Positions 8,484-18,478 of a stretch of DNA of 64,000 nucleotides are shown piece by piece. The notes beneath the pieces were generated by a model. The model made no database searches. It was not told where the DNA came from and was given only the letters and a program-made list of their open reading frames with translations. The stretch lies in NCBI GenBank assembly GCA_947500585.1, contig CANMSN010000003.1, positions 1 through 64,000 of the forward strand. Reading direction: 5' to 3'. The stretch is from an uncultured Flavobacteriaceae bacterium (GTDB taxonomy: Bacteria; Bacteroidota; Bacteroidia; Flavobacteriales; Flavobacteriaceae). Positions within the stretch are counted from its first letter, which is position 1, and each line of letters begins with the position of its first letter. Both the position numbers and the translations under genes were made by a program.

Positions 8484-10019
8484 CTAACCCAACCACCCTT
8501 CTCTATCCAAACTCCTATACTGAATAGCTTCACCAATATGTGAACCATTAACAGTTTCAACACCTTCTAAATCAGCTATAGTTCTTGAAACTTTAAGTAT
8601 TCTATCATATGCGCGCGCCGATAAATTTAAACGCTCCATAGCCGTTTTTAAAAGCTGTTTGGAAGCGTCATCTAAAACACAATATTTTCGAATTTGTTTG
8701 GTATTCATTTGTGCATTATAGTGCACCACATCTGAATCCTTAAATCGAGTGGTTTGTATTTCTCTGGCTTTGGTAACGCGTTTACGAATTTCAACAGAGG
8801 TCTCTCCTTTTCTATCTTCACTTAGTTTTTCAAAAGGCACAGGCGTGACTTCGATATGAATATCTATTCTATCTAACAACGGACCAGAAATTTTACTTAA
8901 ATAACGTTGCATTTCGGCAGGACTTGATGTTACAGGTGCGTCAGGATCGTTAAAATAACCTCCTGGACTCGGATTCATACTCGCCACCAACATAAACGAC
9001 GACGGATACGTAACCGTAAATTTAGCTCTAGAAATAGTCACTTCTCGATCTTCCAAAGGCTGTCGTAGTACTTCTAGAACACCACGTTTAAATTCGGGTA
9101 ACTCATCTAAAAATAACACGCCATTGTGTGATAAAGAAATCTCACCAGGTTGCGGAAATGCGCCACCACCAACTAAAGCCACATCGCTTATGGTATGATG
9201 CGGACTCCTAAACGGACGTTGTGCCATGAGTCCCGTATCTTTTACGCGACCCACAACAGAATGTATTTTAGTAGTTTCCAGAGCCTCATGCAAAGTCATT
9301 GGTGGCAAAATACTTGGTAAACGCTTTGCTAACATGGTTTTTCCTGCTCCTGGTGGACCAATTAAAATAATATTATGTCCGCCAGCAGCTGCAATTTCCA
9401 TACAACGTTTAATCCCTTCTTGCCCTTTAACATCAGAAAAATCAAATTCTGGAAAATCTAGATTTTTATAAAACTCTTCTCGGGTATTAATAATGGTTTG
9501 CTCTAAAGGCTCACCCTTATCAAAATACTGAATAACTTGTTTAATATTATCAACGCCATAAACTTCCAATCCGTCAACAATAGCAGCTTCTTTTGCGTTT
9601 TGAGATGGTAATATAAAACCTTTAAATCCTTCTTCTCTAGCTTTTACAGCAATAGGTAATGCACCTCTTATGGGTTGTAAACTTCCATCCAAAGAAAGCT
9701 CGCCCATAATTAAATACTTTTCCAAATCTGGATCTTCAATCTGTTTTGATGCTGCTAGAATTCCTATGGCTAAAGTCAGGTCGTATGCACTTCCCTCCTT
9801 CCGTAAATCGGCAGGTGCCATATTAATAGTAATTTTTTTTCCTGGAATTTTGTAACCGTTATTTTGAAGTGCTGCTGCAATTCTATAATTACTTTCTTTA
9901 ATAGCGTTATCTGGTAATCCTACCAAATGATAACCAATACCTGAATCTACATTGACCTCAACTGTTATGGTTGTAGCTTCTACGCCAAAAACGGCACTTC
10001 CAAAAACTTTTTTAAGCAT
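8484..10019 (-). CDS. comM: YifB/ComM-family Mg-chelatase-like AAA+ ATPase
   Basis: Cytoplasmic AAA+ protein of the YifB/ComM family; ComM acts as a branch-migration helicase in natural transformation of some bacteria. The N-terminal ChlI-like domain (about 1-170) is followed by the AAA+ module with Walker A GPPGAGKTML near residue 220, Walker B VLFLDELPEF near 305, and a C-terminal MgChl-type domain ending LDREGWLG. 511 aa is the full family length. It stands alone, with a terminator-like hairpin between it and the upstream porin gene. The gene name is by family; a role in DNA uptake in this organism is not shown. Confidence 0.92.
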   Translation of the reverse strand: MLKKVFGSAVFGVEATTITVEVNVDSGIGYHLVGLPDNAIKESNYRIAAALQNNGYKIPGKKITINMAPADLRKEGSAYDLTLAIGILAASKQIEDPDLEKYLIMGELSLDGSLQPIRGALPIAVKAREEGFKGFILPSQNAKEAAIVDGLEVYGVDNIKQVIQYFDKGEPLEQTIINTREEFYKNLDFPEFDFSDVKGQEGIKRCMEIAAAGGHNIILIGPPGAGKTMLAKRLPSILPPMTLHEALETTKIHSVVGRVKDTGLMAQRPFRSPHHTISDVALVGGGAFPQPGEISLSHNGVLFLDELPEFKRGVLEVLRQPLEDREVTISRAKFTVTYPSSFMLVASMNPSPGGYFNDPDAPVTSSPAEMQRYLSKISGPLLDRIDIHIEVTPVPFEKLSEDRKGETSVEIRKRVTKAREIQTTRFKDSDVVHYNAQMNTKQIRKYCVLDDASKQLLKTAMERLNLSARAYDRILKVSRTIADLEGVETVNGSHIGEAIQYRSLDREGWLG

Positions 10020-10105
10020 ATATTTTGTTTACTGCTTAAATGTAAGAAATGTAATTGAAATTAAGTAAATGAAGTATCATGAATTAATAAATAACTTAGT
10101 TTTAA

Positions 10106-10137
10106 CAAAAAAAAGAATCCCGCCAAAAGCGGGATTC
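10106..10137 (-). terminator. rho-independent terminator of the nitrate uptake operon
   Basis: A perfect 9-bp stem, GAATCCCGC (10115-10123) and GCGGGATTC (10129-10137), with a 5-nt loop. On the minus strand it is followed directly by a T-run (the A-run at 10107-10114). It lies about 80 bp beyond the porin stop codon, so it closes the leftward nrt-porin transcript. Confidence 0.88.
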
Positions 10138-10214
10138 GTAAATCGGAATATAAATGCTAATCAACACTAAAACATTATGAAAATTATTTCCAATTTACCG
10201 ATGAACGTTTAATA

Positions 10215-11459
10215 CTATTTAGCTGTATTTAAAAATTTAGGCTGAATAATTAACATAGCCCAAGCCCAGTTTTGAGTAGACTTCACACCTGGTACATCAG
10301 CTATTTCACTAGGCTCGAAAAAATGAGAATAACCACCCACTAACTTGAATTCCTTAAATTGTTTTGCTATGACTAAATCTATTTCTGTTCCTAAGTCTTT
10401 ACCATCAAAAGCATCAACGTCTTCAACTTCTGAAAAGAAATGACCTGTTAAACTAACTGCCATTCCAGATATTTTAGTCGCTAGAGATACTTGTAAATCA
10501 TTTAAACCACCTGCATTTGCATGGTTTCCTACGTAAAATCTATCAATTAAACCATTGAATGCATGGTTAGTTCCGTATAATGGAAAGAAAGCAGCAGAAT
10601 CATCTGTTCTACCCGAAATAGTTTCATAACCAGCTCCTAATGTTAGCTTATCAGAAACTTTATAATTGGCTAATATGCTGGCTAAAAGTGCACCTTTTAC
10701 ATCTACTCCACCAAGCCTTTCTCCTTCTTGAAGGAATAGGTTAGCAGCTAAAGACAAGGCCTTTACTTTATAATCAGCGTGTAAACCAGCAGTGATTAAG
10801 CTAGACTTATTGGAACCATCTACGTTAGAATCTTGGAAGGTATTTACTAAACCTAAGAAAGAAATATTGAATTTTTCACCTTTACTATTTGCTCTTAAAA
10901 ACATCATATCTCTATAAGAAAATAACGCCGAAGTATTATATACTTCATCAAGTGTCGTATTTAAAGCTCCACCTAAATCTAAACTGAATTTATTTTTCTT
11001 GTATTTATATACAGCAGCATCGTGTGTTCTAGCCTGTTGTGCCCATCCTAGACCACCTAAAATTCTTTGATCGTCGTAAGACAATGGCTGGCGACCTAAT
11101 TTTAAACTAGACGATGCGCCTAATTTTAAATCTGCCCAAGCTTCTTGAACTCTAAAATTTCCGTTTCCATTGGTTGCAATTTGAGGTCTATCTCCAAATG
11201 CAAAAACTTCTTGAAAACTAGTGAATACCGTATAGGTTTCTGCAGTATATTTAGCTTTTAAAGCTGCTCTAACTGTTGTTCTAATAAAACCTTCATCGGC
11301 ATCAGTTGCTGTTTGCGCAGGAAACGTGCCTCCTGTAAAATTACCACCATTTCCAAAGTATTCTGAACGTGGTCTAAATTCGCCTTCTAATGTAAACTGC
11401 GCCTGTGCAAATTGAACTACCAATGCTACCAAGCATAATAAAATGTACTGCTTTTTCAT
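10215..11459 (-). CDS. outer-membrane beta-barrel porin of the nitrate operon
   Basis: Signal peptide at residues 1-20 (MKKQYILLCLVALVVQFAQA), then about 390 residues of alternating polar/apolar beta-strands typical of alginate-export/porin-like outer-membrane barrels; LGRQPLSYDDQRILGG near residues 123-138 is a motif I associate with that family. It is the last gene downstream of the nrtABCD-type genes on the same strand (137-bp gap) and is followed by a terminator, so it probably supplies the outer-membrane passage for nitrate or nitrite. That substrate is inferred from position alone. Confidence 0.8.
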   Translation of the reverse strand: MKKQYILLCLVALVVQFAQAQFTLEGEFRPRSEYFGNGGNFTGGTFPAQTATDADEGFIRTTVRAALKAKYTAETYTVFTSFQEVFAFGDRPQIATNGNGNFRVQEAWADLKLGASSSLKLGRQPLSYDDQRILGGLGWAQQARTHDAAVYKYKKNKFSLDLGGALNTTLDEVYNTSALFSYRDMMFLRANSKGEKFNISFLGLVNTFQDSNVDGSNKSSLITAGLHADYKVKALSLAANLFLQEGERLGGVDVKGALLASILANYKVSDKLTLGAGYETISGRTDDSAAFFPLYGTNHAFNGLIDRFYVGNHANAGGLNDLQVSLATKISGMAVSLTGHFFSEVEDVDAFDGKDLGTEIDLVIAKQFKEFKLVGGYSHFFEPSEIADVPGVKSTQNWAWAMLIIQPKFLNTAK

Positions 11460-11596
11460 GTTTCCCTGTTTTAAAAATTTGATTGTTTTTGAGTTTTTGT
11501 TTATAATTTTAGTTAATATTTGAATGTTATTTTCCTTCGCTCATAATTAAATTAACACAATTATGAGTTGTTTTTTTATTAAATATATATTCTTAA

Positions 11597-12430
11597 TTAA
11601 TGCTCTAAGAAGTCTATTAAATGCTTTCTGTATTTATAATAATCGTCGTGTTCTAGAACCGCTTTACGTGTTCTTGGTCTTTCAAAATCAATGCTTAAAA
11701 CATCACCGATTTTAGCTTTTGGTCCGCTAGTCATCATAACTACACGGTCTGCTAAAAAGATAGCCTCATCAACGTCATGTGTAATCATTACTGCTGTAAT
11801 TTTCTCTTTATTCCAGATTTCAATAAGAATATCTTGAAGTTCGCCACGTGTTAGAGAATCTAGCATGCCAAAAGGTTCATCAAGCAATAAAACTTTGGGC
11901 TTTATGGCAAAAGCACGAGCAATTCCAACACGTTGCTGCATACCTTGAGATAATTCGGATGCTTTTTTATTAAACGCACCTTCTAATCCTACTTTTTGCA
12001 AATAATGTTTTGCAATATCATTTCGTTGCCCTTTTGTAGCATGCGGAAATACTTGGTTTACACCTAACAATACATTTTGAAGCGATGTCATCCAAGGCAT
12101 TAAACTCGGAGATTGAAAAATAACGCCTCTATCTGGCCCTGGGCCTTTTATATGACTTCCCAAAACTGAAATATTACCACCTGAAATTGGATTTAAACCT
12201 GCTATCATTGAAAGCATAGTGGTTTTACCACAACCAGAGTGCCCAATGATCGTCACGAATTCCTCCTTCATAATCTGAAGATTTAAATCTTCCAATACGA
12301 CGTAATCACCTTTGGGCGTTGGGTATACTTTCTTAAGGTTTTTTAAATCCAACATAACTCTGGACGGTGGAAAAAGCCCATTATCTGTAAGTGTCTCTGA
12401 CTTTTTATTCTCTAATATTGTAGTGCTCAT
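11597..12430 (-). CDS. nrtD: nitrate ABC transporter ATPase, second copy (NrtD-like)
   Basis: ABC ATPase of the nitrate/sulfonate/taurine class. Walker A GHSGCGKTTM near residue 63, signature LSQGMQQRVGIARA near 158, Walker B VLLLDEPFGMLD near 180, and H-loop MITHD near 215. 277 aa with no fused solute-binding domain, unlike cyanobacterial NrtC. Immediately downstream (12-bp gap) of a second ATPase and of nrtB and nrtA, so the transporter probably uses a heterodimeric ATPase. The initial region (1-30) is a family-atypical Ser/Thr/Pro-containing extension. The expected substrate is nitrate or nitrite, judged from the nitrate reduction context. Confidence 0.88.
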   Translation of the reverse strand: MSTTILENKKSETLTDNGLFPPSRVMLDLKNLKKVYPTPKGDYVVLEDLNLQIMKEEFVTIIGHSGCGKTTMLSMIAGLNPISGGNISVLGSHIKGPGPDRGVIFQSPSLMPWMTSLQNVLLGVNQVFPHATKGQRNDIAKHYLQKVGLEGAFNKKASELSQGMQQRVGIARAFAIKPKVLLLDEPFGMLDSLTRGELQDILIEIWNKEKITAVMITHDVDEAIFLADRVVMMTSGPKAKIGDVLSIDFERPRTRKAVLEHDDYYKYRKHLIDFLEH

Positions 12431-12442
12431 AACTTTAGTTTT

Positions 12443-13288
12443 TTAAAAGCGTCCAACAAAACTTTTAGGTGCCAAATCTGGCAATTCGATTAAATCTTGT
12501 GCTTCAGATTTTCTTTCGTCACCTATATCCATCAAATACTCGATAATCGCATTTCTAGTTTTCTTAAAATTTGCATTATCGTTTAATTCTGTTTTATCTC
12601 TTGGGCGTTCAATATCAATTTTAAATTCTGGTCCTAAGGTTGCGTTAGGTCCTGGACGAAGCGGAATAATTCGATCTGCCATATATATACCTTCATCAAC
12701 ATCATTAGTAATTAATAACGCTGTACGCTTATCTTTTCCCCAAATATTTAGAATTTCATCTTGTAGATTACCACGAGTTAAGGCGTCTAAAGCTCCAAGA
12801 GGCTCATCCATAATAATCATCTCTGGCTTCATAGCTAATGCTCTAGCAACTGCAACACGCTGACGCATCCCACCTGATAATTCTTTTGGGCGTTTATTAA
12901 TTGCGGGGGTTAAACTCACCATCTCTACATAATCTGCAACGATTTCGTTCAATTCTTTTTTAGATTTCTTTGGAAAGGCTTCTTTAACAGCCATATACAC
13001 ATTTTGCCCTACAGTTAACCATGGCAACAATGAATAATTCTGAAAAATCACACCACGTTCATGACTAGTGCCTTCAACTGGTTCACCTTTAAACAAAACT
13101 TCACCTTTAGTTGGTTCTAACAAGCCATTAATTAAGTTTACTAAGGTTGTTTTTCCACTTCCTGTAAATCCAACAATAGCAACAAAATCACCTTCTTCAA
13201 TTGATAAATTAATATTAGAAAGTACTTCGGTAGCATTGTCACCTTGTCCGTAAGTCTTATAAATGTTATTTAATTCTAAATAGGCCAT
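12443..13288 (-). CDS. nrtC: nitrate ABC transporter ATPase, first copy (NrtC-like)
   Basis: ABC ATPase paralogous to the next gene. Walker [11 protein letters not shown] near residue 42, signature [14 protein letters not shown] near 138, Walker [13 protein letters not shown] near 160. The H-loop reads LITND, where the usual His is Asn, so this subunit may be catalytically impaired and work asymmetrically with the other ATPase, whose H-loop is normal (MITHD). 281 aa, ATPase domain only. It follows nrtB by 107 bp, a spacer made of short AT-rich repeats. Confidence 0.87.
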   Translation of the reverse strand: MAYLELNNIYKTYGQGDNATEVLSNINLSIEEGDFVAIVGFTGSGKTTLVNLINGLLEPTKGEVLFKGEPVEGTSHERGVIFQNYSLLPWLTVGQNVYMAVKEAFPKKSKKELNEIVADYVEMVSLTPAINKRPKELSGGMRQRVAVARALAMKPEMIIMDEPLGALDALTRGNLQDEILNIWGKDKRTALLITNDVDEGIYMADRIIPLRPGPNATLGPEFKIDIERPRDKTELNDNANFKKTRNAIIEYLMDIGDERKSEAQDLIELPDLAPKSFVGRF

Positions 13289-13395
13289 TTCAAAAATGTT
13301 TATTCGTTTATCTGTTTAATTGTTTATGCTCACTCATTCGTTTAACCAGTATTTACGATTACACGACTAAACAAATAAACAACTCAACATATTCA

Positions 13396-14505
13396 TTATA
13401 TCGCATCCGTTTTATCAAAAGACACCCAGTTTTGTATTGCTAGCATCAGTCGATCTAACAAAAATCCTATGATTCCAATAACAAACATGGCAACAATTAT
13501 TTTTGCGTTTGAATCGTTCGCTCCATTTTGGAATTCTTCCCAAACAAATAACCCTAAACCTGGGCTTTGTGCTAATAATTCAATAGCTATTAAAACCATC
13601 CACGCTACAGATAAGGTGATTTTCAACCCTGTAAATATTAGCGGTAAAGACGATGGTAATACTACTTTGAATATCTTTTGAAAATTTCCAAGCTTTAATA
13701 CTTTGGCTACATTGATATAATCTTTATCTACCGATGATACGCCCATAGCCGTATTCACCAAAGTTGCCCACATAGAACATAAGCCTACACTGATAAACGA
13801 TATAGTAAAAGAACTATCTTCGTTAGAATCTATCAATACTGTTTTTACAATCATAAAAACTAATAAGTACCAAACTACTGGAGATACTGGTTTAAAAATT
13901 TGAATAAACCAATTAAAAGCACTTTTCAATGTCGGACTTAATCCGATAAATATTCCTAATGGTACTGCAATGACTAAGGCTAATAAAAACCCTGCAAATA
14001 CTGTCTTTAAACTTCTAAATATTTGATCTACGAACGATGGTCTTCCCGTATAGGTAATAGGATCTTTTCCTTCTGCTAATCGCTTTTCATTTAAAGCTGC
14101 TGTTTTTTCTATAAAAGCGGCTTTGTCTGCACTAATTATATTGTGGTCTCTCAATAAAGATTGATACGATTCCCATACTTGAGCAGGAGACGGCAATGTA
14201 TTTGGCTGACAGCTAGAATCTTCGCCCAGAGCGATACAAGCAGCAACAGCATCTGCTGCTACTTGACCTTGCTCTTCTAAAGCTTTATTAATTCTAAACT
14301 CTGCTTCTATGTTGTACAAAGTCTTAGAACCCATGTGCCATAAACCAATAAATAATAAAATGGAAGCAATAGGCACAACTATTTTGCGCAGGAAGCTTAT
14401 AAAATCTTCCTTTTCTAGTTTTCCAGTAAATAAATCTTTAATTGTTCCTAAAAATCCTAAGCCCATAAACTTTGTTACTTTTCCTAATGTTACACTTTGC
14501 TTCAT
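13396..14505 (-). CDS. nrtB: nitrate ABC transporter permease with periplasmic insert
   Basis: BPD-type inner-membrane permease. A hydrophobic helix near residues 40-60 is followed by a hydrophilic, helical-looking stretch of roughly 100 residues (about 65-165) containing two Cys about 9 residues apart, then the usual five-helix core with an EAA-like loop near residue 265. Total 369 aa is longer than typical NrtB (about 270-280). The insert lies between the first and second helices and would be periplasmic, where it could contact the NrtA lipoprotein. Starts 28 bp downstream of nrtA. Confidence 0.88.
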   Translation of the reverse strand: MKQSVTLGKVTKFMGLGFLGTIKDLFTGKLEKEDFISFLRKIVVPIASILLFIGLWHMGSKTLYNIEAEFRINKALEEQGQVAADAVAACIALGEDSSCQPNTLPSPAQVWESYQSLLRDHNIISADKAAFIEKTAALNEKRLAEGKDPITYTGRPSFVDQIFRSLKTVFAGFLLALVIAVPLGIFIGLSPTLKSAFNWFIQIFKPVSPVVWYLLVFMIVKTVLIDSNEDSSFTISFISVGLCSMWATLVNTAMGVSSVDKDYINVAKVLKLGNFQKIFKVVLPSSLPLIFTGLKITLSVAWMVLIAIELLAQSPGLGLFVWEEFQNGANDSNAKIIVAMFVIGIIGFLLDRLMLAIQNWVSFDKTDAI

Positions 14506-14533
14506 GATGCTTTTTATTAAGTTACTTTGCTAA

Positions 14534-15928
14534 TTATTGTACAGCTGTATCTTTATTACCAATTTTAAAGCTATTGATATAAGAAATAGGATCTTTAGCA
14601 TCATAAGTTGTGCCGTCAATAAAATCAGATGTTGCTGGTTTATACCCGTCTGTTGTTGGAATATCTCCAGCTGGAATGTTTCCTTCTTCTACTAAAAGTT
14701 TAGCCGCTTTTGTCCAGATATCTGGTCTGTATATTTCCTTAATAGTTTCACCATACCATGCTGCTGCCTTAGCTTCAGGAATTTGTCCCCAACGTCTCAT
14801 TTGCGTTAAAAACCAAATACCATCTGAATAGAAAGGATATGTTGCATTGTACTTATAGAATACATTAAAGTCTGGCATATCACGTTTATCACCTTTTTCA
14901 AATTCAAACGTACCTGTCATAGAGTTTGCTAATACTTCTTCTGGAGCACCAACATATTGAGACATTGCTAATATTTTAACTGCTTCTGCTCTATTGCTTG
15001 GTTCATCTAACCATTTACCTGCTCTAATTAAAGCTTTTGTTACTGCAACTGCTGTATTAGGATAGTCTTCAACAAATTTCTTTGTCATTACAAATACTTT
15101 CTCTGGGTTATTTTTCCAGATATCATAGTTGGTAGTAACTGGGACACCTATGCCTTTAAATACAGCTTGCTGATTCCATGGTTCACCAACACAGTATCCA
15201 TAAATAGTACCTGCTTCAAGTGTAGCTGGCATTTGTGGCGGAGGTGTAACTGATAATAAAACTTCAGCATCAATTTGTCCTTGAACGTTATCTGCTGTAT
15301 ACATACCTGGGTGAATGCCTGCTGCAGCTAACCAATATCTTATTTCGTAGTTATGTGTAGATACTGGGAATACCATGCCCATTTTAAAAGGCTTACCAGA
15401 GTTTTTGTATTCTGTAATTACAGGTTTAAGCGCATCAGCTTTTATAGGGTGAATTGGCTTTCCATCAGCACCTTTAGGTACGTTTGGTTTCATTTTAGAC
15501 CAAACATCGTTTGATACTGTGATTCCATTACCATTTAAATCCATTGAAAATGGCGTTACTAATTCAGCTTGACGACCAAAACCTGCACCTGCAGCAATTG
15601 GCTGTCCCGCTAGCATGTGCGAACCATCTAATTGACCATCAATTACACGGTCTAATACGTTTTTCCAGTTTGATTGTGCTTCAACAGAAACGAATAAGCC
15701 TTCATCTTCAAAGAATCCTTTTTCTTTAGCTATTGCTAAAGGCGCCATATCTGTTAATTTGATGAAACCAAAAGTTAATTGTGGTTTTTCAATATCTAAT
15801 GTCTTTGTTTTTGAAGTTTCATCAACCACTTCTGCTGTTGATTCTTTCTTTTTATCTCCACCACCGCATGAGAAGAGCAATACGCTAAGCGAAAAAATCC
15901 AAGTTGTTTTTGTTAGTAAAGTTTTCAT
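14534..15928 (-). CDS. nrtA: nitrate-binding lipoprotein (NrtA-like)
   Basis: Solute-binding component of the nitrate/nitrite transporter. N-terminal lipoprotein signal ending LLFSC with lipidation at C21, then a GGGDKKKES linker and the CmpA/NrtA-type bilobed domain, including [22 protein letters not shown] at the start of the mature fold (positions near 50-70). 464 aa is normal. First gene of the uptake operon; a perfect 16-bp palindrome lies 23 bp upstream of its ATG, identical to the one before the globin gene, so it is likely part of the nitrate regulon. Bicarbonate (CmpA) or taurine binding are alternatives; the genomic context favours nitrate. Confidence 0.9.
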   Translation of the reverse strand: MKTLLTKTTWIFSLSVLLFSCGGGDKKKESTAEVVDETSKTKTLDIEKPQLTFGFIKLTDMAPLAIAKEKGFFEDEGLFVSVEAQSNWKNVLDRVIDGQLDGSHMLAGQPIAAGAGFGRQAELVTPFSMDLNGNGITVSNDVWSKMKPNVPKGADGKPIHPIKADALKPVITEYKNSGKPFKMGMVFPVSTHNYEIRYWLAAAGIHPGMYTADNVQGQIDAEVLLSVTPPPQMPATLEAGTIYGYCVGEPWNQQAVFKGIGVPVTTNYDIWKNNPEKVFVMTKKFVEDYPNTAVAVTKALIRAGKWLDEPSNRAEAVKILAMSQYVGAPEEVLANSMTGTFEFEKGDKRDMPDFNVFYKYNATYPFYSDGIWFLTQMRRWGQIPEAKAAAWYGETIKEIYRPDIWTKAAKLLVEEGNIPAGDIPTTDGYKPATSDFIDGTTYDAKDPISYINSFKIGNKDTAVQ

Positions 15929-15950
15929 ATTTGTTGTTTTAGATAATTTT

Positions 15951-15966
15951 TAAGTATTAATACTTA
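15951..15966. promoter_or_regulatory. nitrate-regulon palindrome at nrtA
   Basis: TAAGTATTAATACTTA, a perfect 16-bp palindrome ending 23 bp before the nrtA ATG. A minus-strand TATATTTG (15975-15982), matching the Bacteroidota TAnnTTTG element, lies 8 nt further upstream. The same palindrome with the same 8-nt offset is found before the globin gene. An incomplete relative, TACGTATTAATAAAGA, is at 16137-16152. Confidence 0.8.
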
Positions 15967-16179
15967 TTTTTTGACAAATATATACGTAGATAGAAATCTA
16001 TTTTATGTTAATCTACACGTTAAATTAACTTTTTACACCATATTAAAAACTGCTAAAAAACAGTTTATTTATATAAATCATTAAAAAACAATAGATTGAA
16101 AAATACGTAATTCGAAATATAAACTAATACCACAACTACGTATTAATAAAGAATAAAATTATGGGAAAGAATTGTGAAG

Positions 16180-16887
16180 TTATTTATCTAATTGCTCTAA
16201 CCAAGCTTCCATTGATAAGCCAATGTATTTTTTATCATTACCATAAGGGTCTTCACCGCCTTTAAAGTATTCTGAAATAACTTTCATAGGAATTGTATCT
16301 TCCAATTTGGTGGCAACTTCATATTTATGGTTTCCATGAAAATCATGGCACTGTATACACGTAAACCATTCTTCTTTAGCTATTAACGTTTTATGGTCTA
16401 TATCTAAAGGATCATTTTCAACCTCCAAATCTTGATGACAATTCATACAGTAATCTATAGAAGCTACGGTTACACGTTCTTCATGATGCTCTGAATGACA
16501 TGTAATACATGTTGTTGCATCTATATTCTTAATAGCATCTTTAAAGCGCGGTTCTGAAAAACGGTGATTCGGGTGTCTGTCATTAGGACGATCATGACAT
16601 TGCAAACAATTATCAACTGTAACATCGCTAGTACCAAAGTCAACTCCATCTTCTCTAGCTCCAAAAGCATGTGCAGTATTTGATTGTATTTGCTGCATCA
16701 AATTACCCTTAGCATCGGCATGACAAGCCATACATTTTAGATCATTGTGTCCTGTATTCATTGGTCCGAGCGATATATAATCTTCAGACGCATCTAAAGT
16801 AAGAATGAAAAATAACGATACGCCTACTACTAAGCCTATAATAATTCCAAAAAACTGTCTTTTTCTTAACGGACTTACTTTAAACAT
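16180..16887 (-). CDS. membrane-anchored pentaheme cytochrome c
   Basis: 235 aa with one N-terminal helix (about residues 10-31) and a periplasmic domain holding five CXXCH motifs: C52-H56, C94-H98, C127-H131, C147-H151, C177-H181. Extra His residues (for example near 105-108 and 134-135) could be distal ligands. It resembles NapC/NrfH- or cytochrome c3-like carriers in size and topology, but I cannot assign a named family. It ends the globin-to-cytochrome gene run and lies 10 bp downstream of a flavin reductase gene. A role as periplasmic electron acceptor or donor is inferred from that arrangement. Confidence 0.85.
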   Translation of the reverse strand: MFKVSPLRKRQFFGIIIGLVVGVSLFFILTLDASEDYISLGPMNTGHNDLKCMACHADAKGNLMQQIQSNTAHAFGAREDGVDFGTSDVTVDNCLQCHDRPNDRHPNHRFSEPRFKDAIKNIDATTCITCHSEHHEERVTVASIDYCMNCHQDLEVENDPLDIDHKTLIAKEEWFTCIQCHDFHGNHKYEVATKLEDTIPMKVISEYFKGGEDPYGNDKKYIGLSMEAWLEQLDK

Positions 16888-16897
16888 ATAAATTACA

Positions 16898-17923
16898 TTA
16901 TAATTCTATAACTACAGATTCACTGACTGGATAACTTACACAAGTTAAAATTTCGCCATTATTTACAGCTTCTTCATCTAAAAAATGACCTTCTATCATT
17001 TTAATTTCGCCCGATACACATCGTGCTTTACAAGTAGAACACATACCTGACCTACAAGAATAGGGCAATACGATATTATCTGACATCGCTTGACGTAGTA
17101 TGGAAACATCGCCTCTAACTTTAATTTCATGAGAACTTCCGTTCACATTTAAGGTAACGTTACTAATTAAATCTTTACCTGTTAATTTAACCTGAGGTGC
17201 TTTAAATACTTCTATTTTTATTTTATCTCTGGTAACGTTATTATTTTTTAGAAGCTCTTTTACCTTTTCCATATAACCAAAAGGGCCACATATCATATAA
17301 ACATTATTTTCAAAATTCAAATGATGTTTAGAAAAAATAGTGTTCAAAAGCGTTTCTGAAATTAATCCTGAATGGTAATTTTCTTGCTCAACCTTACCTG
17401 ATGACAAAATATGTTCTACAGAAAAATTATTTGGGTATTTTTCAACTAATGCTTTTATGGCTTCATGAAAAATAATAGAATCAGGACTTTGATTTGCATA
17501 AATGAGCAATATTTTAGATTGGGTTTCAGTATTTAAAATAGACTGAATAATAGAGTATATTGGTGTTACACCACTACCTCCAGCAAAAAAAACATACTGG
17601 TTTTGCGCCGTTTTGGTAAGATCTAAATAAAATGATCCTGCTGGTTTATCAACTTCTAATTTATCGCCAATTTTTATAAAATCATGAACGTAATTTGAAA
17701 CTAACCCTTTATCTACACGTTTTACGGTAATTTTTAAATCTTTATCTGTAGTTGTGCTACTAAACGAATAGGCTCTTTTGTGAACAACACCTTCAATCGG
17801 GACATGTATCGTTAAAAATTGCCCAGGTTTGTATGATAGTTTGTTAAACAAATTACCATTTGTAAAAGCTAAAGTAACCGCATCATCAGTTTCTTTAATT
17901 ATATCCTTTATTTTTAACTTCAT
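16898..17923 (-). CDS. NAD(P)H reductase with FAD and plant-type 2Fe-2S domain
   Basis: Flavodoxin-reductase-like (PaaE/Hmp-reductase type) cytosolic enzyme: FAD domain about 1-100 with RAYSFSS near residues 50-56, NAD domain about 105-230 with FFAGGSGVTPIYSII, and a C-terminal 2Fe-2S ferredoxin domain with C290, C295, C298 and C328 (C-x4-C-x2-C-x29-C). 341 aa. Upstream by 21 bp is a small membrane protein with ferric-reductase-like heme histidines; downstream is a pentaheme cytochrome. It may deliver NADH electrons to that membrane protein, or reduce the nearby globin, giving a split flavohemoglobin. Confidence 0.88.
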   Translation of the reverse strand: MKLKIKDIIKETDDAVTLAFTNGNLFNKLSYKPGQFLTIHVPIEGVVHKRAYSFSSTTTDKDLKITVKRVDKGLVSNYVHDFIKIGDKLEVDKPAGSFYLDLTKTAQNQYVFFAGGSGVTPIYSIIQSILNTETQSKILLIYANQSPDSIIFHEAIKALVEKYPNNFSVEHILSSGKVEQENYHSGLISETLLNTIFSKHHLNFENNVYMICGPFGYMEKVKELLKNNNVTRDKIKIEVFKAPQVKLTGKDLISNVTLNVNGSSHEIKVRGDVSILRQAMSDNIVLPYSCRSGMCSTCKARCVSGEIKMIEGHFLDEEAVNNGEILTCVSYPVSESVVIEL

Positions 17924-17944
17924 AAACCAAACTTCTTAATTACC

Positions 17945-18424
17945 TTATTTATAATAGAACACCATACTTATATGAAAGACCATCATGATTGTTATAATTA
18001 GTGATAACGCTACATGAGTAATCATCCATCCTTTAAATAATAATTCACTATTATTTTTAATGACATCTAAATTAAAATAACCTATTAGTGTATTTGTAAA
18101 AAAGATGTATGATAATAACAGCAAGTAGCCATAACCCAATTCCATACTATGAAAATAGAAAAACAGCGGACTTAAAGCACCTATCCATTTATGTATAAGT
18201 GCCATTTTAACCGCATGTTTTCTCATTTTTTTAATAATCCTACTAAATGTTAGAACCCATTGAAATACAATAAGCAAAGCCAAAGCTAAACCAGACCACC
18301 TTTTGTACATTTCATCTAGCTGAAGGTTTTGTAGCCAAACCCAGTGCCAATTAAATATGTACTGTAAAAGATAAAGACATAGTAAAATAAGCCCTAAAAC
18401 TGTAGGGTTCTTAAAATATTTCAT
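17945..18424 (-). CDS. ferric-reductase-like membrane cytochrome b
   Basis: 159-aa protein with about four to five hydrophobic helices (about residues 8-26, 43-61, 80-116 and 131-156). Two His pairs with identical spacing are visible: H78-x13-H92 and H137-x13-H151, the arrangement that binds two b hemes across the membrane in NOX/ferric-reductase/MsrQ proteins. There is no FAD/NAD domain on the same chain; a matching reductase is encoded 21 bp downstream. I therefore read the two as a split transmembrane reductase. Family membership is by motif and topology, not by database search. Confidence 0.65.
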   Translation of the reverse strand: MKYFKNPTVLGLILLCLYLLQYIFNWHWVWLQNLQLDEMYKRWSGLALALLIVFQWVLTFSRIIKKMRKHAVKMALIHKWIGALSPLFFYFHSMELGYGYLLLLSYIFFTNTLIGYFNLDVIKNNSELLFKGWMITHVALSLIITIMMVFHISMVFYYK

Positions 18425-18478
18425 TCAGATAAAATTTAATAAAGAGAAGATTATTGCTCTTAAACTACTAGCAACTGC

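Noticed and set aside
16137-16152. TACGTATTAATAAAGA upstream of nrtA as an eighth operator
   Set aside because: The first half and core match, but the second half keeps only three of six bases.
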